DNA of 64,000 bases from Rhodospirillales bacterium (lineage in GTDB: Bacteria; Pseudomonadota; Alphaproteobacteria; Rhodospirillales; UBA2165), in NCBI GenBank assembly GCA_028345065.1, contig JAOMCN010000004.1, forward strand, positions 1 through 64,000, given 5' to 3'. This document shows positions 21,790 through 33,627 of this stretch, in pieces. Numbering within the stretch: position 1 is the first letter of the stretch; each line of letters starts with the position of its first letter. The notes below the pieces were generated by a model that did no database searches, had not been told where the DNA came from, and saw nothing but the letters and a program-made list of their open reading frames with translations. The translations under genes were made by a program, and so were the position numbers.

Positions 21790-23153
21790 ATAGGAAGGTA
21801 ACCGTGCGGAAGAATTTAATTACACGCTTAAAGTCGGTATTTCTTGGTTTTATCGTTTTAGTGCCATTGAATTTCTTGACATTCCAGTCAGCCTTGGGAG
21901 AACTTAGAGTTGACATTACTCGTGGTACGGTAAAGCCCTTACCAATCGCCGTCACCAATTTTATTGGTGAGACACAGCAGGAAATAGAATCGGGCCAAAG
22001 TATTTCTGGTGTCATTAGGGCAAATTTGGAGCGTTCAGGTCTGTTTCAGGCCATTGATAACCAAGCATTTATTGATGTGGAGCGGACTTTGGATACAGTG
22101 CCTCAATTTCAGAATTGGCGTATCCTAAACGCCCAAGCCCTGGTTCAGGGGCAGGTCACGTTAATCTCTAATAATCGTATGAGGGTCCAATTCCGTCTTT
22201 GGGATGTATTCGCACAGCAACAAATGATTGGGCAAGTATATACGACGATTGGTACCAACTGGCGTCGAATTTCACACATAGTGGCGGATGCAATCTACAA
22301 AAGGGTAACTGGCGAAGAAGGATATTTCGATAGCCGAATTGTTTATATCGCTGAGACTGGCTCTTTAATGCGAAGGATAAAGCGGTTGGCAATTATGGAC
22401 CAGGATGGCGAGAACCATCACTTTTTGACAGATGGGAGTTCATTAGTTTTGACGCCGCGTTTTTCTCCGAACCGTCAAGAAATTACCTATATGTCATATC
22501 ACGGCAAGGTTCCAAGGGTTTACATTTTTAACATAGACACTGGTCGACAAGAAGTTTTGGGTGATTTCCCGGGAATGACCTTTGCGCCCCGGTTTTCCCC
22601 AGACGGGAACACCGTTATCATGAGTATGGCGAAGGATGGAAATACAGAAATTTACATAATGGATCTTCGAACCCGGCAGGCGAAGCGCCTGACACGGCAC
22701 TCGGCTATTGATACGTCGCCTCATTATTCGCCCAACGGAAAATATATTGTTTTCAACTCTGATCGTAGCGGCACGCAGCAAATTTATATAATGAATGCTA
22801 AAGGGAAAAAGGTTAAGCGAATTAGTTTTGGCAAAGGTCGGTACGCGACCCCGGTCTGGTCGCCACGGGGAGATCTTATTGCCTTTACTAAAATGGCTGG
22901 AGGAAAGTTCTATATAGGTGTCATTGGTGTCGATGGCAAAGGTGAACGCCTTCTGGCAGATGGGTTTTTGGTAGAATCGCCCACATGGTCGCCTAATGGG
23001 CGGGTAATAATGTTTTTTAGGGAAATTCCAAAAGGAAAACTGGGAGATAAAGAAACGAAGATTTATTCTATTGATCTTACTGGCCGGAATGAGCGTGAAA
23101 TCGTTACACCCATGGAAGCTTCTGATCCAGCTTGGTCCCCCTTGATTCCATGA
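21786..23153 (+). CDS. tolB: Tol-Pal system beta-propeller TolB
   Basis: Beta-propeller repeats ([54 protein letters not shown]). Confidence 0.95.
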   Translation: MNRKVTVRKNLITRLKSVFLGFIVLVPLNFLTFQSALGELRVDITRGTVKPLPIAVTNFIGETQQEIESGQSISGVIRANLERSGLFQAIDNQAFIDVERTLDTVPQFQNWRILNAQALVQGQVTLISNNRMRVQFRLWDVFAQQQMIGQVYTTIGTNWRRISHIVADAIYKRVTGEEGYFDSRIVYIAETGSLMRRIKRLAIMDQDGENHHFLTDGSSLVLTPRFSPNRQEITYMSYHGKVPRVYIFNIDTGRQEVLGDFPGMTFAPRFSPDGNTVIMSMAKDGNTEIYIMDLRTRQAKRLTRHSAIDTSPHYSPNGKYIVFNSDRSGTQQIYIMNAKGKKVKRISFGKGRYATPVWSPRGDLIAFTKMAGGKFYIGVIGVDGKGERLLADGFLVESPTWSPNGRVIMFFREIPKGKLGDKETKIYSIDLTGRNEREIVTPMEASDPAWSPLIP

Positions 23154-23304
23154 GATTGGCACCTTATAATCACTCTAGGTCAATTGTTTGTCCAAAGTAT
23201 TAAGTCGGTTTCTTGGCGGCTCTTCCACTTAATTTTAAAGAGGTGGGTTGCAATTTTACTGAAGTTCTAATATCTCATACCTTCTGATCAAGGGGACCAA
23301 TGAA

Positions 23305-23850
23305 ATGCGTTTAAGGAACCTTATATATTTATTAGCGGGTCTTTTCCTTGTGGGCGCCTGTGAGACCATGGAGGAAAAGGGTAGTGCTCAGGGAATTGGC
23401 GAGTTAAAAGCCAAATCCATTGGCGAGTTAAAAGCCAAAACCTATGGTGGGCAGGTTACTAAGAAACCTCAGGGTTTTAGTATCACACCCGGTTCTGGGC
23501 GGGATTTTGTCGTCAATGTCGGTGACCGCGTCTTTTTTGCTGTCGACAAGTCAAACTTGTCGTCTGAAGCTAGGGCAATGCTTGAAAAACAGGCCGCCTG
23601 GCTCAAACGTTACGGCAACGTCAATGTAACCATCCAAGGACATTGTGATGAGCGTGGTACAAGGGAGTATAACCTAGGGTTAGGGGAACGTCGCGCTAAT
23701 TCAGCGAAGGATCTCTTGGTAGCTATGGGTATTAGCCCGAACCGAATAAAAACTATTTCGTACGGCAAAGAACGTCCAGCAGCCCTTGGTCACTCAGAAG
23801 CTTCGTGGCACCAGAACCGTCGGGCCGTTACGGTGATTGCAGGGGGTTAG
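23305..23850 (+). CDS. pal: Peptidoglycan-associated lipoprotein Pal
   Basis: Lipobox (LVGAC), OmpA domain VTIQGHCDERGTREYNLGLGERRANSAKDLL. Confidence 0.95.
   Translation: MRLRNLIYLLAGLFLVGACETMEEKGSAQGIGELKAKSIGELKAKTYGGQVTKKPQGFSITPGSGRDFVVNVGDRVFFAVDKSNLSSEARAMLEKQAAWLKRYGNVNVTIQGHCDERGTREYNLGLGERRANSAKDLLVAMGISPNRIKTISYGKERPAALGHSEASWHQNRRAVTVIAGG
23395..23442 (+). repeat. 24-bp x 2 in-frame tandem duplication inside pal
   Basis: attggcgagttaaaagccaaatcc / attggcgagttaaaagccaaaacc (1 mismatch), encoding IGELKAKS-IGELKAKT. Confidence 0.95.
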
Positions 23851-24094
23851 GGGAGTTAAGTTTGATAACGATTTTTTAAGTCGTTATCACTTGATAGAGT
23901 TTTGTGTTGCCCGTTGTTGGGAAGTGTTCCTGATGGCGGGCATCTTAATTTTGACAACATTTCCTCGGAAATTATAGTAAGAGCTTCCTTGAAAGTTAGT
24001 TTAAGGCAGTTGAAAATTATCCGTAAGCTGGTTTTTTTGTTTCCAATGCTATGTGGTCTAAATTGTGATCAGCTCTATAAGTGTTACACTCGAG

Positions 24095-25195
24095 ATGATA
24101 AAATTTTTTTCTTCTATTAAAATTGCGTTCTGTGTGTTGGTCACGTGTTTTGTAATCAATCCTGCTTTGGCGCAAAATCAAAATGCAGATTTTGCTAATC
24201 AGCTTAGCCGAATAGAGCGCGATTTGCGGGCATTAAACCGTCAAGTATTTAAGAATTCTGCTAACGGAAATCAATCCCAAACATTCAACACTGTTAAAGG
24301 CTCATCTTCTAATAATGCATATATTTTGCGAGTTGAAGATCGTCTGAGCCAATTGGAAAACGCAATTAAAGAAAACACCAACACTGTGGAAAACAATGCA
24401 AATACACTTAACCAAATTTCGGCACGCCTAGATAGCCTTGGCAATGATATAAACTTTCGCATTACCTCAATCGAGCAACGTCTGAATATTCTCACCCGTA
24501 ACCCTCAAACGGCCCAGCAGGATATGGCAGTTTCATCAAGTCCTTCATCTGTTCAGCCACTTACACCACCTCGTTTGACAGCCGTACCAAGACCAAAGGG
24601 TGTCCACCAAATTGGAACCTCAACAGGGGGAATTACTTTGGGTAATCCACAAGGAACACTCGGTACGATTACACAAAGGGATCTAAATACTGCTCGTAGA
24701 CAAAATAGTGCTAACGCGTTTGGAACTATTGACCAAGCTCTGCGGCCAACAAATCTGGAGGCTGCCGTCTCACAAAAGTCCAAACTTCCCGAATCAAATT
24801 TGCCAGCAGGGACACCAAAGGAACAGTATAAATTTGCATTCGGTTTGGTTCGCAAACAGGAATTTCGTGACGCTGTTAAAGCTTTAGAGGAATTTATCAA
24901 AACCTATCCAACTGAGCCCCTGACCACTAATGCTCGGAACTGGCTTGGTCGGACTCACTACGTACGTAAAGATTACCGAAGTGCCATAGAAGTATTTTTG
25001 GCTGCATATAAGGTTCAGCCAAAAGGAAAAAAGGCTGCCGATAACTTGTTTCGTTTAGGTCTTTCTTTAGCAGCTTTGAAAAAGAATAAAGAAGCCTGTG
25101 CAACTTTTTATAAGCTTGATCAGGATTTTCCAGATAGTAATTCAATCATTAAGAAACAGTTGGTTCTGCAACGGAAAAAGATTGGGTGTGGATAA
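24095..25195 (+). CDS. cpoB: Tol-Pal system protein YbgF/CpoB
   Basis: Signal peptide, N-terminal coiled coil, C-terminal TPR (EQYKFAFGLVRKQEFRDAVKALEEFIKTYPTEPLTTNARNWLGRTHY). Confidence 0.9.
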   Translation: MIKFFSSIKIAFCVLVTCFVINPALAQNQNADFANQLSRIERDLRALNRQVFKNSANGNQSQTFNTVKGSSSNNAYILRVEDRLSQLENAIKENTNTVENNANTLNQISARLDSLGNDINFRITSIEQRLNILTRNPQTAQQDMAVSSSPSSVQPLTPPRLTAVPRPKGVHQIGTSTGGITLGNPQGTLGTITQRDLNTARRQNSANAFGTIDQALRPTNLEAAVSQKSKLPESNLPAGTPKEQYKFAFGLVRKQEFRDAVKALEEFIKTYPTEPLTTNARNWLGRTHYVRKDYRSAIEVFLAAYKVQPKGKKAADNLFRLGLSLAALKKNKEACATFYKLDQDFPDSNSIIKKQLVLQRKKIGCG

Positions 25196-26543
25196 AGGTT
25201 ATAACACTGTTACCAGTAATCTAAATATATCGCCAATCTCGGAACCGGAATTCGATATACTTTTTTCGCCCGTTTTAGTGAAGAAAATATACCATATTGC
25301 CGTCGGTGTTTCGGGTGGTCCCGATAGTTTAGCATTATCCTGGTTGCTTCATCGCTGGTGCAAAAAAATTGGTATACGGCTAATAGCGTTGACCGTCGAT
25401 CACCGCCTGCGGCCAAATTCTAGCAAAGATGCCCGGACTGTATTTTTGTGGCTACAAAGTTGGGGTTTAAATTGTATAATTCTCCCCTGGGTTGGCAACA
25501 AGCCCTGTACGGGTATCCAGGAAACTGCACGGATAGCTCGATATAAATTAATGATAGACTGGTGTATCGAAAACGGCGTTCGGGATTTAGCGCTCGCCCA
25601 TCACGAGGAAGACCAAGCGGAAACATTTTTAATGCGTCTTAGTCGTGGTAGTGGCGTCGATGGGTTAGCCTGTATGCGAAAGGTAACTTTAAGGAAAGGG
25701 GTTCGCCTCCTTCGTCCTCTTCTTACAGTACCCAAAAGTCGGCTCCGGGCTACTCTCAAATCCCAAAATCAGGAGTGGTTGGAAGATCCTGCAAATTCAA
25801 ATCCAGCCTTTACTCGGACATTAATTCGAGACCTATCTATTTTACTAAGTGAACGGGAAGTGGGTGCGCAACGTTTGGCCCACCTATCCGAACAATTTGG
25901 ACGAATAAGAGTTAGATTAGGAGAGATTACACGGTTGGTAGTTGATCGGGCTGCTATAATACATCCTACGGGTTGGGCCACCATTAATGGTGAACTCCTA
26001 ATACAATTGCCAGATGAAATTGGCCGTCGGGTTATGATTTTTCTGTTACAAAGTATTGGAGGGCGAAGTTATCCTCCTCGGCTCAAGCGACTCGACCGCA
26101 TCATGACCTTTATGAAGGATCCAGACCATTGCACGGCCTTTTCATTAGGCGGGTGTTCAATCAGTCGCCAAGATCATCAGTTTACCATTTTACGCGAGGA
26201 ATTACGTCAAACAGCCGGCTCGCCAATAATTTTTGCGGGTTCTGTGATGTGGCGTGGCATTTTTAGGTGCACTTTCGAAGGGGGTCCTGAAGGAGGCTCA
26301 TTACTAACGGCCCTAGCACCCCTTGGTCGAAAGGGGTGGGCGCAGTTAGTTCATGAACAGCCTGAAGTGAGAAATTCCAATATAGCTTATCCTGTTGCTC
26401 TAACCCTTCCAGCTTTGTTTGACGTGCACGGAGTGGTAAACGTCCCACATTTAAATTATACCCGCAAAGATTTCAATACAGGCGTAAATTCAACGAATTT
26501 AAAGTTTATTTCCGCAAAATTCGTATCATTGGAGGAGAGATAA
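25188..26543 (+). CDS. tilS: tRNA(Ile)-lysidine synthetase
   Basis: IAVGVSGGPDSLALSWLLHRW (PP-loop SGGxDS) ... ALAHHEEDQAETFLMRLSRGSGVDGL; GTG start at 25188 is in frame. Confidence 0.93.
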   Translation: MDKGYNTVTSNLNISPISEPEFDILFSPVLVKKIYHIAVGVSGGPDSLALSWLLHRWCKKIGIRLIALTVDHRLRPNSSKDARTVFLWLQSWGLNCIILPWVGNKPCTGIQETARIARYKLMIDWCIENGVRDLALAHHEEDQAETFLMRLSRGSGVDGLACMRKVTLRKGVRLLRPLLTVPKSRLRATLKSQNQEWLEDPANSNPAFTRTLIRDLSILLSEREVGAQRLAHLSEQFGRIRVRLGEITRLVVDRAAIIHPTGWATINGELLIQLPDEIGRRVMIFLLQSIGGRSYPPRLKRLDRIMTFMKDPDHCTAFSLGGCSISRQDHQFTILREELRQTAGSPIIFAGSVMWRGIFRCTFEGGPEGGSLLTALAPLGRKGWAQLVHEQPEVRNSNIAYPVALTLPALFDVHGVVNVPHLNYTRKDFNTGVNSTNLKFISAKFVSLEER

Positions 26544-26735
26544 ATTTCTGCTAATACTTGTGGAATTTCTGGTTTAGACTATCTCATTCGTAGTTTGGAA
26601 TTTATAATTAAGAACCGTTAATTGTATTGGTATGTTAATACTGCGAGACTTGGAGTTGGACTATAAACTAGAGTAATTTGAGCAAACGACAAAATTATAG
26701 CAGAATACCGCATATTTTGAAGGAAGGTCTTAGCT

Positions 26736-28670
26736 TTGAATATTCGAAAGAATTTAGTTGTATGGGTTGTGATTGCCCTAGTGGTTTTTACTTTATTCAA
26801 TTTATTCCAGAATAAATCTAATCGTGGACCACATCAAACTACATCCTATTCGGAATTTCTTAGTGCCGTAGGGAGTGGTGATGTAAACGATGTCACTATG
26901 CAAGGTGGTAAAATCACTTATCACGATGGTGCGGGTAGGTCTTTCCGCACCTTTGCGCCTGACGATCCTTCACTTATCCAGGGCCTTACAGAAAAGGGAG
27001 TTCGTATTACTGCTCTACCCGTAGAAGAGGAAGTACCTTCTCTTTTTGGGATTATTCTTTCCTGGCTTCCGATGATAATTATTTTAGGCGTATGGATATT
27101 TTTTATGCGCCAAATGCAGGGTGGGGGCGGCAAAGCTATGGGCTTTGGAAAATCTCGGGCCCGTTTGCTTACGGAACGTTCCGATCGAGTGACATTTGAG
27201 GATGTAGCTGGGATTGATGAAGCCAAACAAGAATTAGAAGAAATTGTCGATTTTCTAAAAGATCCTGCAAAATTCCAACGACTTGGTGGCAAAATACCAA
27301 AGGGGTGCCTCTTAGTTGGACCACCGGGAACTGGTAAGACATTGCTGGCCCGTGCTATCGCGGGAGAGGCCAATGTGCCGTTTTTCACAATTTCTGGTTC
27401 TGATTTTGTGGAAATGTTTGTTGGTGTAGGCGCTAGTCGTGTCCGGGATATGTTTGAACAGGGTAAAAAGAACGCGCCGTGCATCATATTTATTGATGAA
27501 TTAGACGCTGTGGGTCGTCACCGTGGTGCGGGATTAGGTGGTGGTAACGACGAACGCGAGCAAACTCTTAACCAGTTATTAGTTGAGATGGATGGGTTTG
27601 AATCTAATGAAGGGGTAATACTAATTGCTGCGACCAACCGACCTGATGTGCTTGATCCGGCTCTCCTCCGTCCCGGCCGATTTGACCGCCAAGTCGTCGT
27701 ACCCAATCCAGATATTATTGGGCGAGAAAAGATCTTAAAAGTGCATATGCGAAAGGTTCCTCTAGCGCCTAGTGTCGATGCTAGAATAATTGCTCGAGGT
27801 ACACCCGGGTTTTCGGGTGCAGACCTTGCAAATCTGGTTAATGAAGCGGCCTTGTTAGCTGCACGCATTGGCAAACGTATGGTGACAATGTCGGAATTTG
27901 AAAATGCAAAAGACAAAGTAATGATGGGCGCTGAAAGACGTTCAATGGTTATGTCTGATGATGAAAAAAAACTAACCGCGTACCACGAAGCTGGCCATGC
28001 GATTGTCGGTCTTAATGTGGAAAAACATGATCCACTGCATAAGGTAACTATCATTCCTCGCGGGCGTGCTCTTGGAGTGACCATGTCGCTTCCGGAAAAG
28101 GATCGTTATAGTTACTCTAAGCTAGAGTTAATATCAAAACTGGCGGTGATGTATGGTGGTCGTATAGCGGAGGAGTTGATATTTGGCCCTGAAAACGTAA
28201 CTACGGGTGCGGGTAATGATATTCAGCAGGCCACGGAGATGGCTCGCCGTATGGTTACCGAATATGGCTTTAGTAACGAGCTAGGTCCTTTGCGCTATTC
28301 GGATAATGAGGAAGAGATATTTTTGGGCCATTCTGTGGCTCGTAGTAAAAGTGTTTCAGATGAAACTGCTGCCTTGATTGATAAGGAAGTTCGTAGACTA
28401 ATTGAAGACGCCGAGACAACAGCGCGTAGAGTATTAACAGAAAAGTGCCAGGATCTTGAAAATTTGGCGACAGCCTTACTGGAATATGAGACTTTATCTG
28501 GCAGCGAGGTAGATGCTCTCCTTAAGGGTGAACCTATATTTCGTCCGGACCCTGATGATGATTCGGATGGGAAGGTTAAGTCTTCTGTACCCACGAGCGG
28601 GGTGGTTAGTAAGGACTTTGAGGACAAGCCATCTTCCGGGCTCGATCCTGAACCTCAGCCAGAGGGTTAG
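26736..28670 (+). CDS. ftsH: ATP-dependent zinc metalloprotease FtsH
   Basis: Walker [14 protein letters not shown] zinc site, full-length 644 aa; TTG start. Confidence 0.98.
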   Translation: MNIRKNLVVWVVIALVVFTLFNLFQNKSNRGPHQTTSYSEFLSAVGSGDVNDVTMQGGKITYHDGAGRSFRTFAPDDPSLIQGLTEKGVRITALPVEEEVPSLFGIILSWLPMIIILGVWIFFMRQMQGGGGKAMGFGKSRARLLTERSDRVTFEDVAGIDEAKQELEEIVDFLKDPAKFQRLGGKIPKGCLLVGPPGTGKTLLARAIAGEANVPFFTISGSDFVEMFVGVGASRVRDMFEQGKKNAPCIIFIDELDAVGRHRGAGLGGGNDEREQTLNQLLVEMDGFESNEGVILIAATNRPDVLDPALLRPGRFDRQVVVPNPDIIGREKILKVHMRKVPLAPSVDARIIARGTPGFSGADLANLVNEAALLAARIGKRMVTMSEFENAKDKVMMGAERRSMVMSDDEKKLTAYHEAGHAIVGLNVEKHDPLHKVTIIPRGRALGVTMSLPEKDRYSYSKLELISKLAVMYGGRIAEELIFGPENVTTGAGNDIQQATEMARRMVTEYGFSNELGPLRYSDNEEEIFLGHSVARSKSVSDETAALIDKEVRRLIEDAETTARRVLTEKCQDLENLATALLEYETLSGSEVDALLKGEPIFRPDPDDDSDGKVKSSVPTSGVVSKDFEDKPSSGLDPEPQPEG

Positions 28671-28750
28671 GAACTTTATACTTTTGACCATTGAAACCAT
28701 GGTTTTCCTTCTTTCGAACGGCATTTTGCTTTAACCGTAGGTAAAGTTTA

Positions 28751-29581
28751 ATGATGACCGGCCACTTTGCAGGTTTGCCACTGGATCACCCCCTTATTAT
28801 GGGAATCGTTAATGTTACACCTGATAGTTTCTCCGATGGTGGAGAAACATTTGACCATAAACTAGCGATTGAACGTGGATTTAAGCAAATTCAAGAAGGA
28901 GCGGATATCATTGATGTAGGCGGAGAATCTACGCGCCCTGGATCAGTACCCATATCCCTAGAAGAAGAAATTAAGCGTGTTCTCCCGGTGGTAAAAGCCT
29001 TAGCTGAGGAGGGTTCTGTTGTCTCAATCGATACTCGTCGTTCAAGTGTTATGAGAACGGCATTAGATAGCGGTGCTAAAATTATTAATGATATCTCTGC
29101 CTTGACCCAAGATACGTGCTCTTTGAAGATTGCTGCTACTAGTGAGGCCTCAGTAGTACTCATGCATATGAAGGGTTGCCCTCACTCCATGGGCAAAAAT
29201 GCCGAATACGTAAACGTGGTTAAAGAGGTGAATGAGTATCTTGGTAACCGAATTTTAGCTTGTCTAAGTGCAGGTATAGAAAAACACCGTATTTGTATTG
29301 ATCCAGGTATTGGATTTGGAAAATCACCTAAACATAATTTCCAAATACTTGATAATATACCGGAATTTTTGCAGCACTCGTGCCCTGTTATGGTCGGCGT
29401 TTCTAGAAAGTTTGGGTTGCATAAGGCTTCAGATCATCGGCTAAAAGAGTCCATTTCCCTTGCCCTTAAAGCGGTCCAGAATGGGATTAGTATCTTGCGG
29501 GTTCACGACGTTGCAGAAACTCGTCACGCGTTAGACGGTTTGATTGCGGAACGTAATGATATGAAACAAAAGTTTTACTGA
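28751..29581 (+). CDS. folP: Dihydropteroate synthase
   Basis: IMGIVNVTPDSFSDGGETFD...IIDVGGESTRPGS. Confidence 0.96.
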   Translation: MMTGHFAGLPLDHPLIMGIVNVTPDSFSDGGETFDHKLAIERGFKQIQEGADIIDVGGESTRPGSVPISLEEEIKRVLPVVKALAEEGSVVSIDTRRSSVMRTALDSGAKIINDISALTQDTCSLKIAATSEASVVLMHMKGCPHSMGKNAEYVNVVKEVNEYLGNRILACLSAGIEKHRICIDPGIGFGKSPKHNFQILDNIPEFLQHSCPVMVGVSRKFGLHKASDHRLKESISLALKAVQNGISILRVHDVAETRHALDGLIAERNDMKQKFY

Positions 29582-29653
29582 CGAGGTCACCTTCCTACTG
29601 TATTACCCAAGATAGTATTTTTTAAATATCATCAACCGATCCGGAACTCTGGG

Positions 29654-30997
29654 ATGCCAAATAAGCTATTCGGAACTGACGGTATTCGCGGTACAGCGAA
29701 CGTTGAACCTATGACAGCTGCAACGGCATTGAAGGTTGGCATGGCTGCCGGGTTTCTGTGTACGCGAGGTAAACATCGTCACCGGGTAGTGATTGGTAAA
29801 GATACCCGGCTGTCCGGTTATATGATCGAACCTGCATTAACTTCTGGCTTAGTTTCTGCCGGTGTAGATCCTATTTTAGTGGGGCCAATGCCAACACCCG
29901 CGGTTGCGATGTTAACTCGCAGTCTTCGAGCCGACTTAGGGGTCATGATCTCTGCTTCTCACAACTCCTACGAAGACAATGGGATAAAAATATTTGGGCC
30001 AGACGGGTATAAAATTTCAGATGAAATGGAATCAATTATTGAAAAGCGCATTAATAATGAAATGTCTTTGGATTTGGTGTCACCTCGTGATCTTGGGCGA
30101 GCTCTTCGGCTTGATGACGCTCAGGGCCGTTATATAGAATTTGCAAAACAGACTTTTCCCAAGGGCCAAACACTTGAAGGACTTAAGGTGGTAATTGATT
30201 GCGCAAACGGCGCGGCCTACAAAGTTGCTCCGACAGTGTTGCAAGAACTCGGGGCTGAGGTTGTCCCGTTAGGTGTTACACCCGATGGTATAAATATAAA
30301 TAAGGGATGCGGTTCAACTTACACCGAATTAATGACTGACTGTGTAGTGGCCAGCGGGGCTGATGTTGGTATTGCCCTTGATGGCGATGCGGATAGGTTA
30401 TTGATTGCGGATGAGAATGGCGAACTGGTTGATGGTGACTTGATAATCGGGGTAATTGCGGCGTCTTGGAAAAAAGAAAACAGGCTGACGGGCAAGACCG
30501 TGGTTGCAACTGTCATGTCCAACTCGGCTTTGGAGGATTATCTTCGAGATGAAGGGTTAACTTTACAACGTGTTCAGGTCGGCGATCGTTATGTTGTTCA
30601 AAAAATGCGTTCAGGAAATTATAATCTAGGGGGTGAACAGTCTGGTCATATTGTCCTGTCGGATTATTCTACAACTGGCGATGGGCTAATGGCTGCTCTT
30701 CAAGTTCTGCATATTATCCAAGCTTCAGGAAAGCCGGCTAGTCAGGTATGTCGTCCCTTTGAACCAAGACCTCAATTGCTTGAGAACGTTAAACTGAACA
30801 TTGGAGACCCATTAAGGGCAGACGCGGTTAAACAAGTGATAGCAGAAAGTGAGAAGAGATTATTAGGCAAAGGTAGACTTTTGATTCGAAAATCAGGAAC
30901 TGAACCGTTAGTCCGAATAATGGCGGAAGGTGAGGATAGAACTTTGATTGCATCAGTTGTAAACGAGATTGTTAGAGAAATTGAGAGGGTTGTCTAA
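29654..30997 (+). CDS. glmM: Phosphoglucosamine mutase
   Basis: [12 protein letters not shown]...[23 protein letters not shown]...[16 protein letters not shown]. Confidence 0.97.
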   Translation: MPNKLFGTDGIRGTANVEPMTAATALKVGMAAGFLCTRGKHRHRVVIGKDTRLSGYMIEPALTSGLVSAGVDPILVGPMPTPAVAMLTRSLRADLGVMISASHNSYEDNGIKIFGPDGYKISDEMESIIEKRINNEMSLDLVSPRDLGRALRLDDAQGRYIEFAKQTFPKGQTLEGLKVVIDCANGAAYKVAPTVLQELGAEVVPLGVTPDGININKGCGSTYTELMTDCVVASGADVGIALDGDADRLLIADENGELVDGDLIIGVIAASWKKENRLTGKTVVATVMSNSALEDYLRDEGLTLQRVQVGDRYVVQKMRSGNYNLGGEQSGHIVLSDYSTTGDGLMAALQVLHIIQASGKPASQVCRPFEPRPQLLENVKLNIGDPLRADAVKQVIAESEKRLLGKGRLLIRKSGTEPLVRIMAEGEDRTLIASVVNEIVREIERVV

Positions 30998-31033
30998 GGT
31001 AGTTAATGTATCAAAGTCTAAAAGGTTGCTAAA

Positions 31034-31834
31034 GTGAAAGGACGCGTTCTAATCGTGGCTGGATCAGACTCCGGTGGAGGTGCTGGCATACAGGCAGACA
31101 TTAAAACTGTTACAGCCCTCGGCGGTTATGCCATGACGGCCATTACAGCTCTGACGGCGCAAAATACTGAGGGGGTGTTTGGGATACACGGTGTTCCCGC
31201 ACCATTCGTTGCCCAGCAGATGAAGGTCGTGCTGGATGATATTGGTGCTGATTGTATCAAGATTGGCATGCTTCATCGTCCTGACATTATTAGAGCTGTA
31301 GTGGATGTCATTAACGCAAATTGTATGAACGTTCCTGTGGTAGTGGACCCTGTCATGTTTGCTAAGGGCGGGGCATCGTTATTGGACGACGATGCCGTGA
31401 CAGCGTTAAAACAGTCAATTGTCCCTATCGCTACTTTACTGACGCCAAATATTCCAGAAGCTGAAGCGCTGGCAGAAATCATAGCTAGCAATAAAGATCA
31501 GGCAGAAATGCTCGCTCGGAGGCTAATGACCCTAGGGGCGCGGTCGGTCCTTTTGAAGGGTGGCCACAGAGATGGTGATGTGGTGCATGACCTTCTGATA
31601 AGACCCAGTGGTGCTGCAGATATATTTTCTACTTCGAGAATAAACACTGTTAACACCCATGGAACTGGATGCACACTGGCATCAGCAATTGCTGTCGGTC
31701 TAGCGCAAGGTATGGAGCTTCATAATGCAGTTAGACGCGGCCGTAATTATGTGGTTGAAGCCATACGTACGGCTCCCGGCTTTGGCCAGGGTCATGGTCC
31801 CTTGAATCACACTCATCCTGTACCTAACTTTTAA
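31034..31834 (+). CDS. thiD: Hydroxymethylpyrimidine/phosphomethylpyrimidine kinase
   Basis: VLIVAGSDSGGGAGIQADIKTVTALGGYAMTAITALTAQNT...THGTGCTLASAIA; GTG start. Confidence 0.95.
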   Translation: MKGRVLIVAGSDSGGGAGIQADIKTVTALGGYAMTAITALTAQNTEGVFGIHGVPAPFVAQQMKVVLDDIGADCIKIGMLHRPDIIRAVVDVINANCMNVPVVVDPVMFAKGGASLLDDDAVTALKQSIVPIATLLTPNIPEAEALAEIIASNKDQAEMLARRLMTLGARSVLLKGGHRDGDVVHDLLIRPSGAADIFSTSRINTVNTHGTGCTLASAIAVGLAQGMELHNAVRRGRNYVVEAIRTAPGFGQGHGPLNHTHPVPNF

Positions 31835-31936
31835 ATATTGTTAGGAAGAACTTATCAATTTAGAAGTTGACTGAATGTGCGCATTCATCGAATGTGCCAG
31901 CGTCAACTAATCTGTTTTTGGACTCTGTGGAACGAT

Positions 31937-32908
31937 ATGCCCGAGAAGGCGACCCTAGCCCAATTGGAAATGGCCCAGGCAGTGGTCTACGATTACTTGA
32001 AGCCGACGCCTGAAATTTGTTGGCCTTTATTATCCCAGCGTTGTGGTTGTGAGGTTTGGGTTAAACACGAAAATCACACGTCGATTGGAGCATTCAAAGT
32101 TCGAGGGGGTCTCAACTACCTAAATGATTTTTGCAAAAATAATACACCCGTTTCCGGCATAATCTCCGCTACACGGGGTAATCATGGACAAAGCCTGGCT
32201 TTCGCGTGCGCCCAGAAAGGCGTTCCTCTTACGATAATTGTCCCAAATGGAAACAATCCGGAAAAAAACCAATCAATGAAAGCGCTTGGTGCCGAGTTAC
32301 TAGTATACGGTGAGGATTTTCAGGAAGCGCTAGAACGTGCTGAGGTCATTGCTGCCGATAAGGGACTTCATTTAATTGGTGCATTTCATCCGCTCTTGAT
32401 GAGAGGAGTGGGGACTTATGCTATGGAGTTATTCTCTCAAGTTTCTGACTTAGATAAAGTTTATGTACCCATCGGCCAGGGATCGGGTATTTGTGGTACC
32501 ATCTCGGCACGGGACGCTCTCGGCCTTACAACAAAAATTGTTGGTGTTGTCGCGGAAAATGCCGCTTGTTATGCCTTATCCTTTGAACAAAAAACGTCTG
32601 TTTCTACGGAAACAGCCGATACCATAGCTGATGGGCTAGCTTGTCGAGTACCTGACCAAGCTGCATTGGAGATAATCCTGCAAGGTGCTGATAATGTCGT
32701 CACGGTTAGCGAGCAAGAAATTCTATGTGCCATGAAATATTATTATACGGATACTCACAATGTTGCCGAGGGAGCGGCAGCAGCTCCTTTGGCTGCCTTG
32801 TTAAAAGAAAGGGAACAACTTTCTGGTAAAGCTGAGAAGAAAGTCGGCTTGGTGCATTCTGGTGGCAATGTCGATACTAAACTTCTTGTATCGGTATTGG
32901 GAGATTGA
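31937..32908 (+). CDS. PLP-dependent threonine dehydratase / hydroxyaspartate ammonia-lyase-like
   Basis: KHENHTSIGAFKVRGGLNYL (PLP lysine) and ISATRGNHGQSLAFAC; fold-type II. Confidence 0.82.
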   Translation: MPEKATLAQLEMAQAVVYDYLKPTPEICWPLLSQRCGCEVWVKHENHTSIGAFKVRGGLNYLNDFCKNNTPVSGIISATRGNHGQSLAFACAQKGVPLTIIVPNGNNPEKNQSMKALGAELLVYGEDFQEALERAEVIAADKGLHLIGAFHPLLMRGVGTYAMELFSQVSDLDKVYVPIGQGSGICGTISARDALGLTTKIVGVVAENAACYALSFEQKTSVSTETADTIADGLACRVPDQAALEIILQGADNVVTVSEQEILCAMKYYYTDTHNVAEGAAAAPLAALLKEREQLSGKAEKKVGLVHSGGNVDTKLLVSVLGD

Positions 32909-32912
32909 AGTT

Positions 32913-33623
32913 ATGACTGAAGAGTTATTTCGAGCTGATTCTTATTTAACGTCATGCGAGGCCTTTGTAGTCTCTGCAGATGAGACAGGGATAGAACTTG
33001 ACCGTACTGTTTTTTATTCAATGGGAGGCGGACAGCCAGGTGATCAGGGTATTTTAAGATTAAAAAATGGCAAAGAAATACAAGTAGCTGATTGCCTTAA
33101 GGATCGAGATACAGGCCGACACCTTCATATACCTGTGGGGGAAGTTATCCTCCCGGAACCGGGGGATGACGTTACAGCGATTTTAAATTGGGATCGGCGC
33201 CATCGCCTCATGAAAATGCATTCTTGTCTTCATCTCCTTTGCTCATTGATTGATGGCGGCGTTACCGGAGGTCAAGTGGGTGAATGGAAAAGTCGCCTTG
33301 ATTTTGACCTTCCAGATACATCACTTGATAAAGAACAGTTGACCATAGAGCTCAACGAGTTGATCGCAGAGGACCACCAAGTCACCTGTTCGGCAATTAC
33401 TAACGAAGAGTTAATCGCCAATCCCGAACTGGTGCGCACAATGTCGGTTCAACCACCAACTGATGCTGGTAGCATAAGGGTGATCGGTATATCAGATGTG
33501 GACTTACAACCCTGTGGTGGTACTCATGTGAAGACAACTGCAGAAATTGGTAGAGTCAGGATTGGAAAAATAGAAAACAAAGGGAAACATAACCGCCGGA
33601 TCAATGTTCATTTAGAGGAGTAA
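32913..33623 (+). CDS. Alanyl-tRNA editing protein (AlaX-like)
   Basis: FYSMGGGQPGDQGIL...RLMKMHSCLHLLCSLI...DLQPCGGTHVKTTAEIGRV, AlaRS editing-domain zinc motifs. Confidence 0.9.
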   Translation: MTEELFRADSYLTSCEAFVVSADETGIELDRTVFYSMGGGQPGDQGILRLKNGKEIQVADCLKDRDTGRHLHIPVGEVILPEPGDDVTAILNWDRRHRLMKMHSCLHLLCSLIDGGVTGGQVGEWKSRLDFDLPDTSLDKEQLTIELNELIAEDHQVTCSAITNEELIANPELVRTMSVQPPTDAGSIRVIGISDVDLQPCGGTHVKTTAEIGRVRIGKIENKGKHNRRINVHLEE

Positions 33624-33627
33624 ATTA

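Noticed and set aside
26921-28084. Long antisense ORFs opposite ftsH (and similar antisense ORFs across the window)
   Set aside because: They overlap strongly recognised genes on the opposite strand and have no family character; shadow ORFs.
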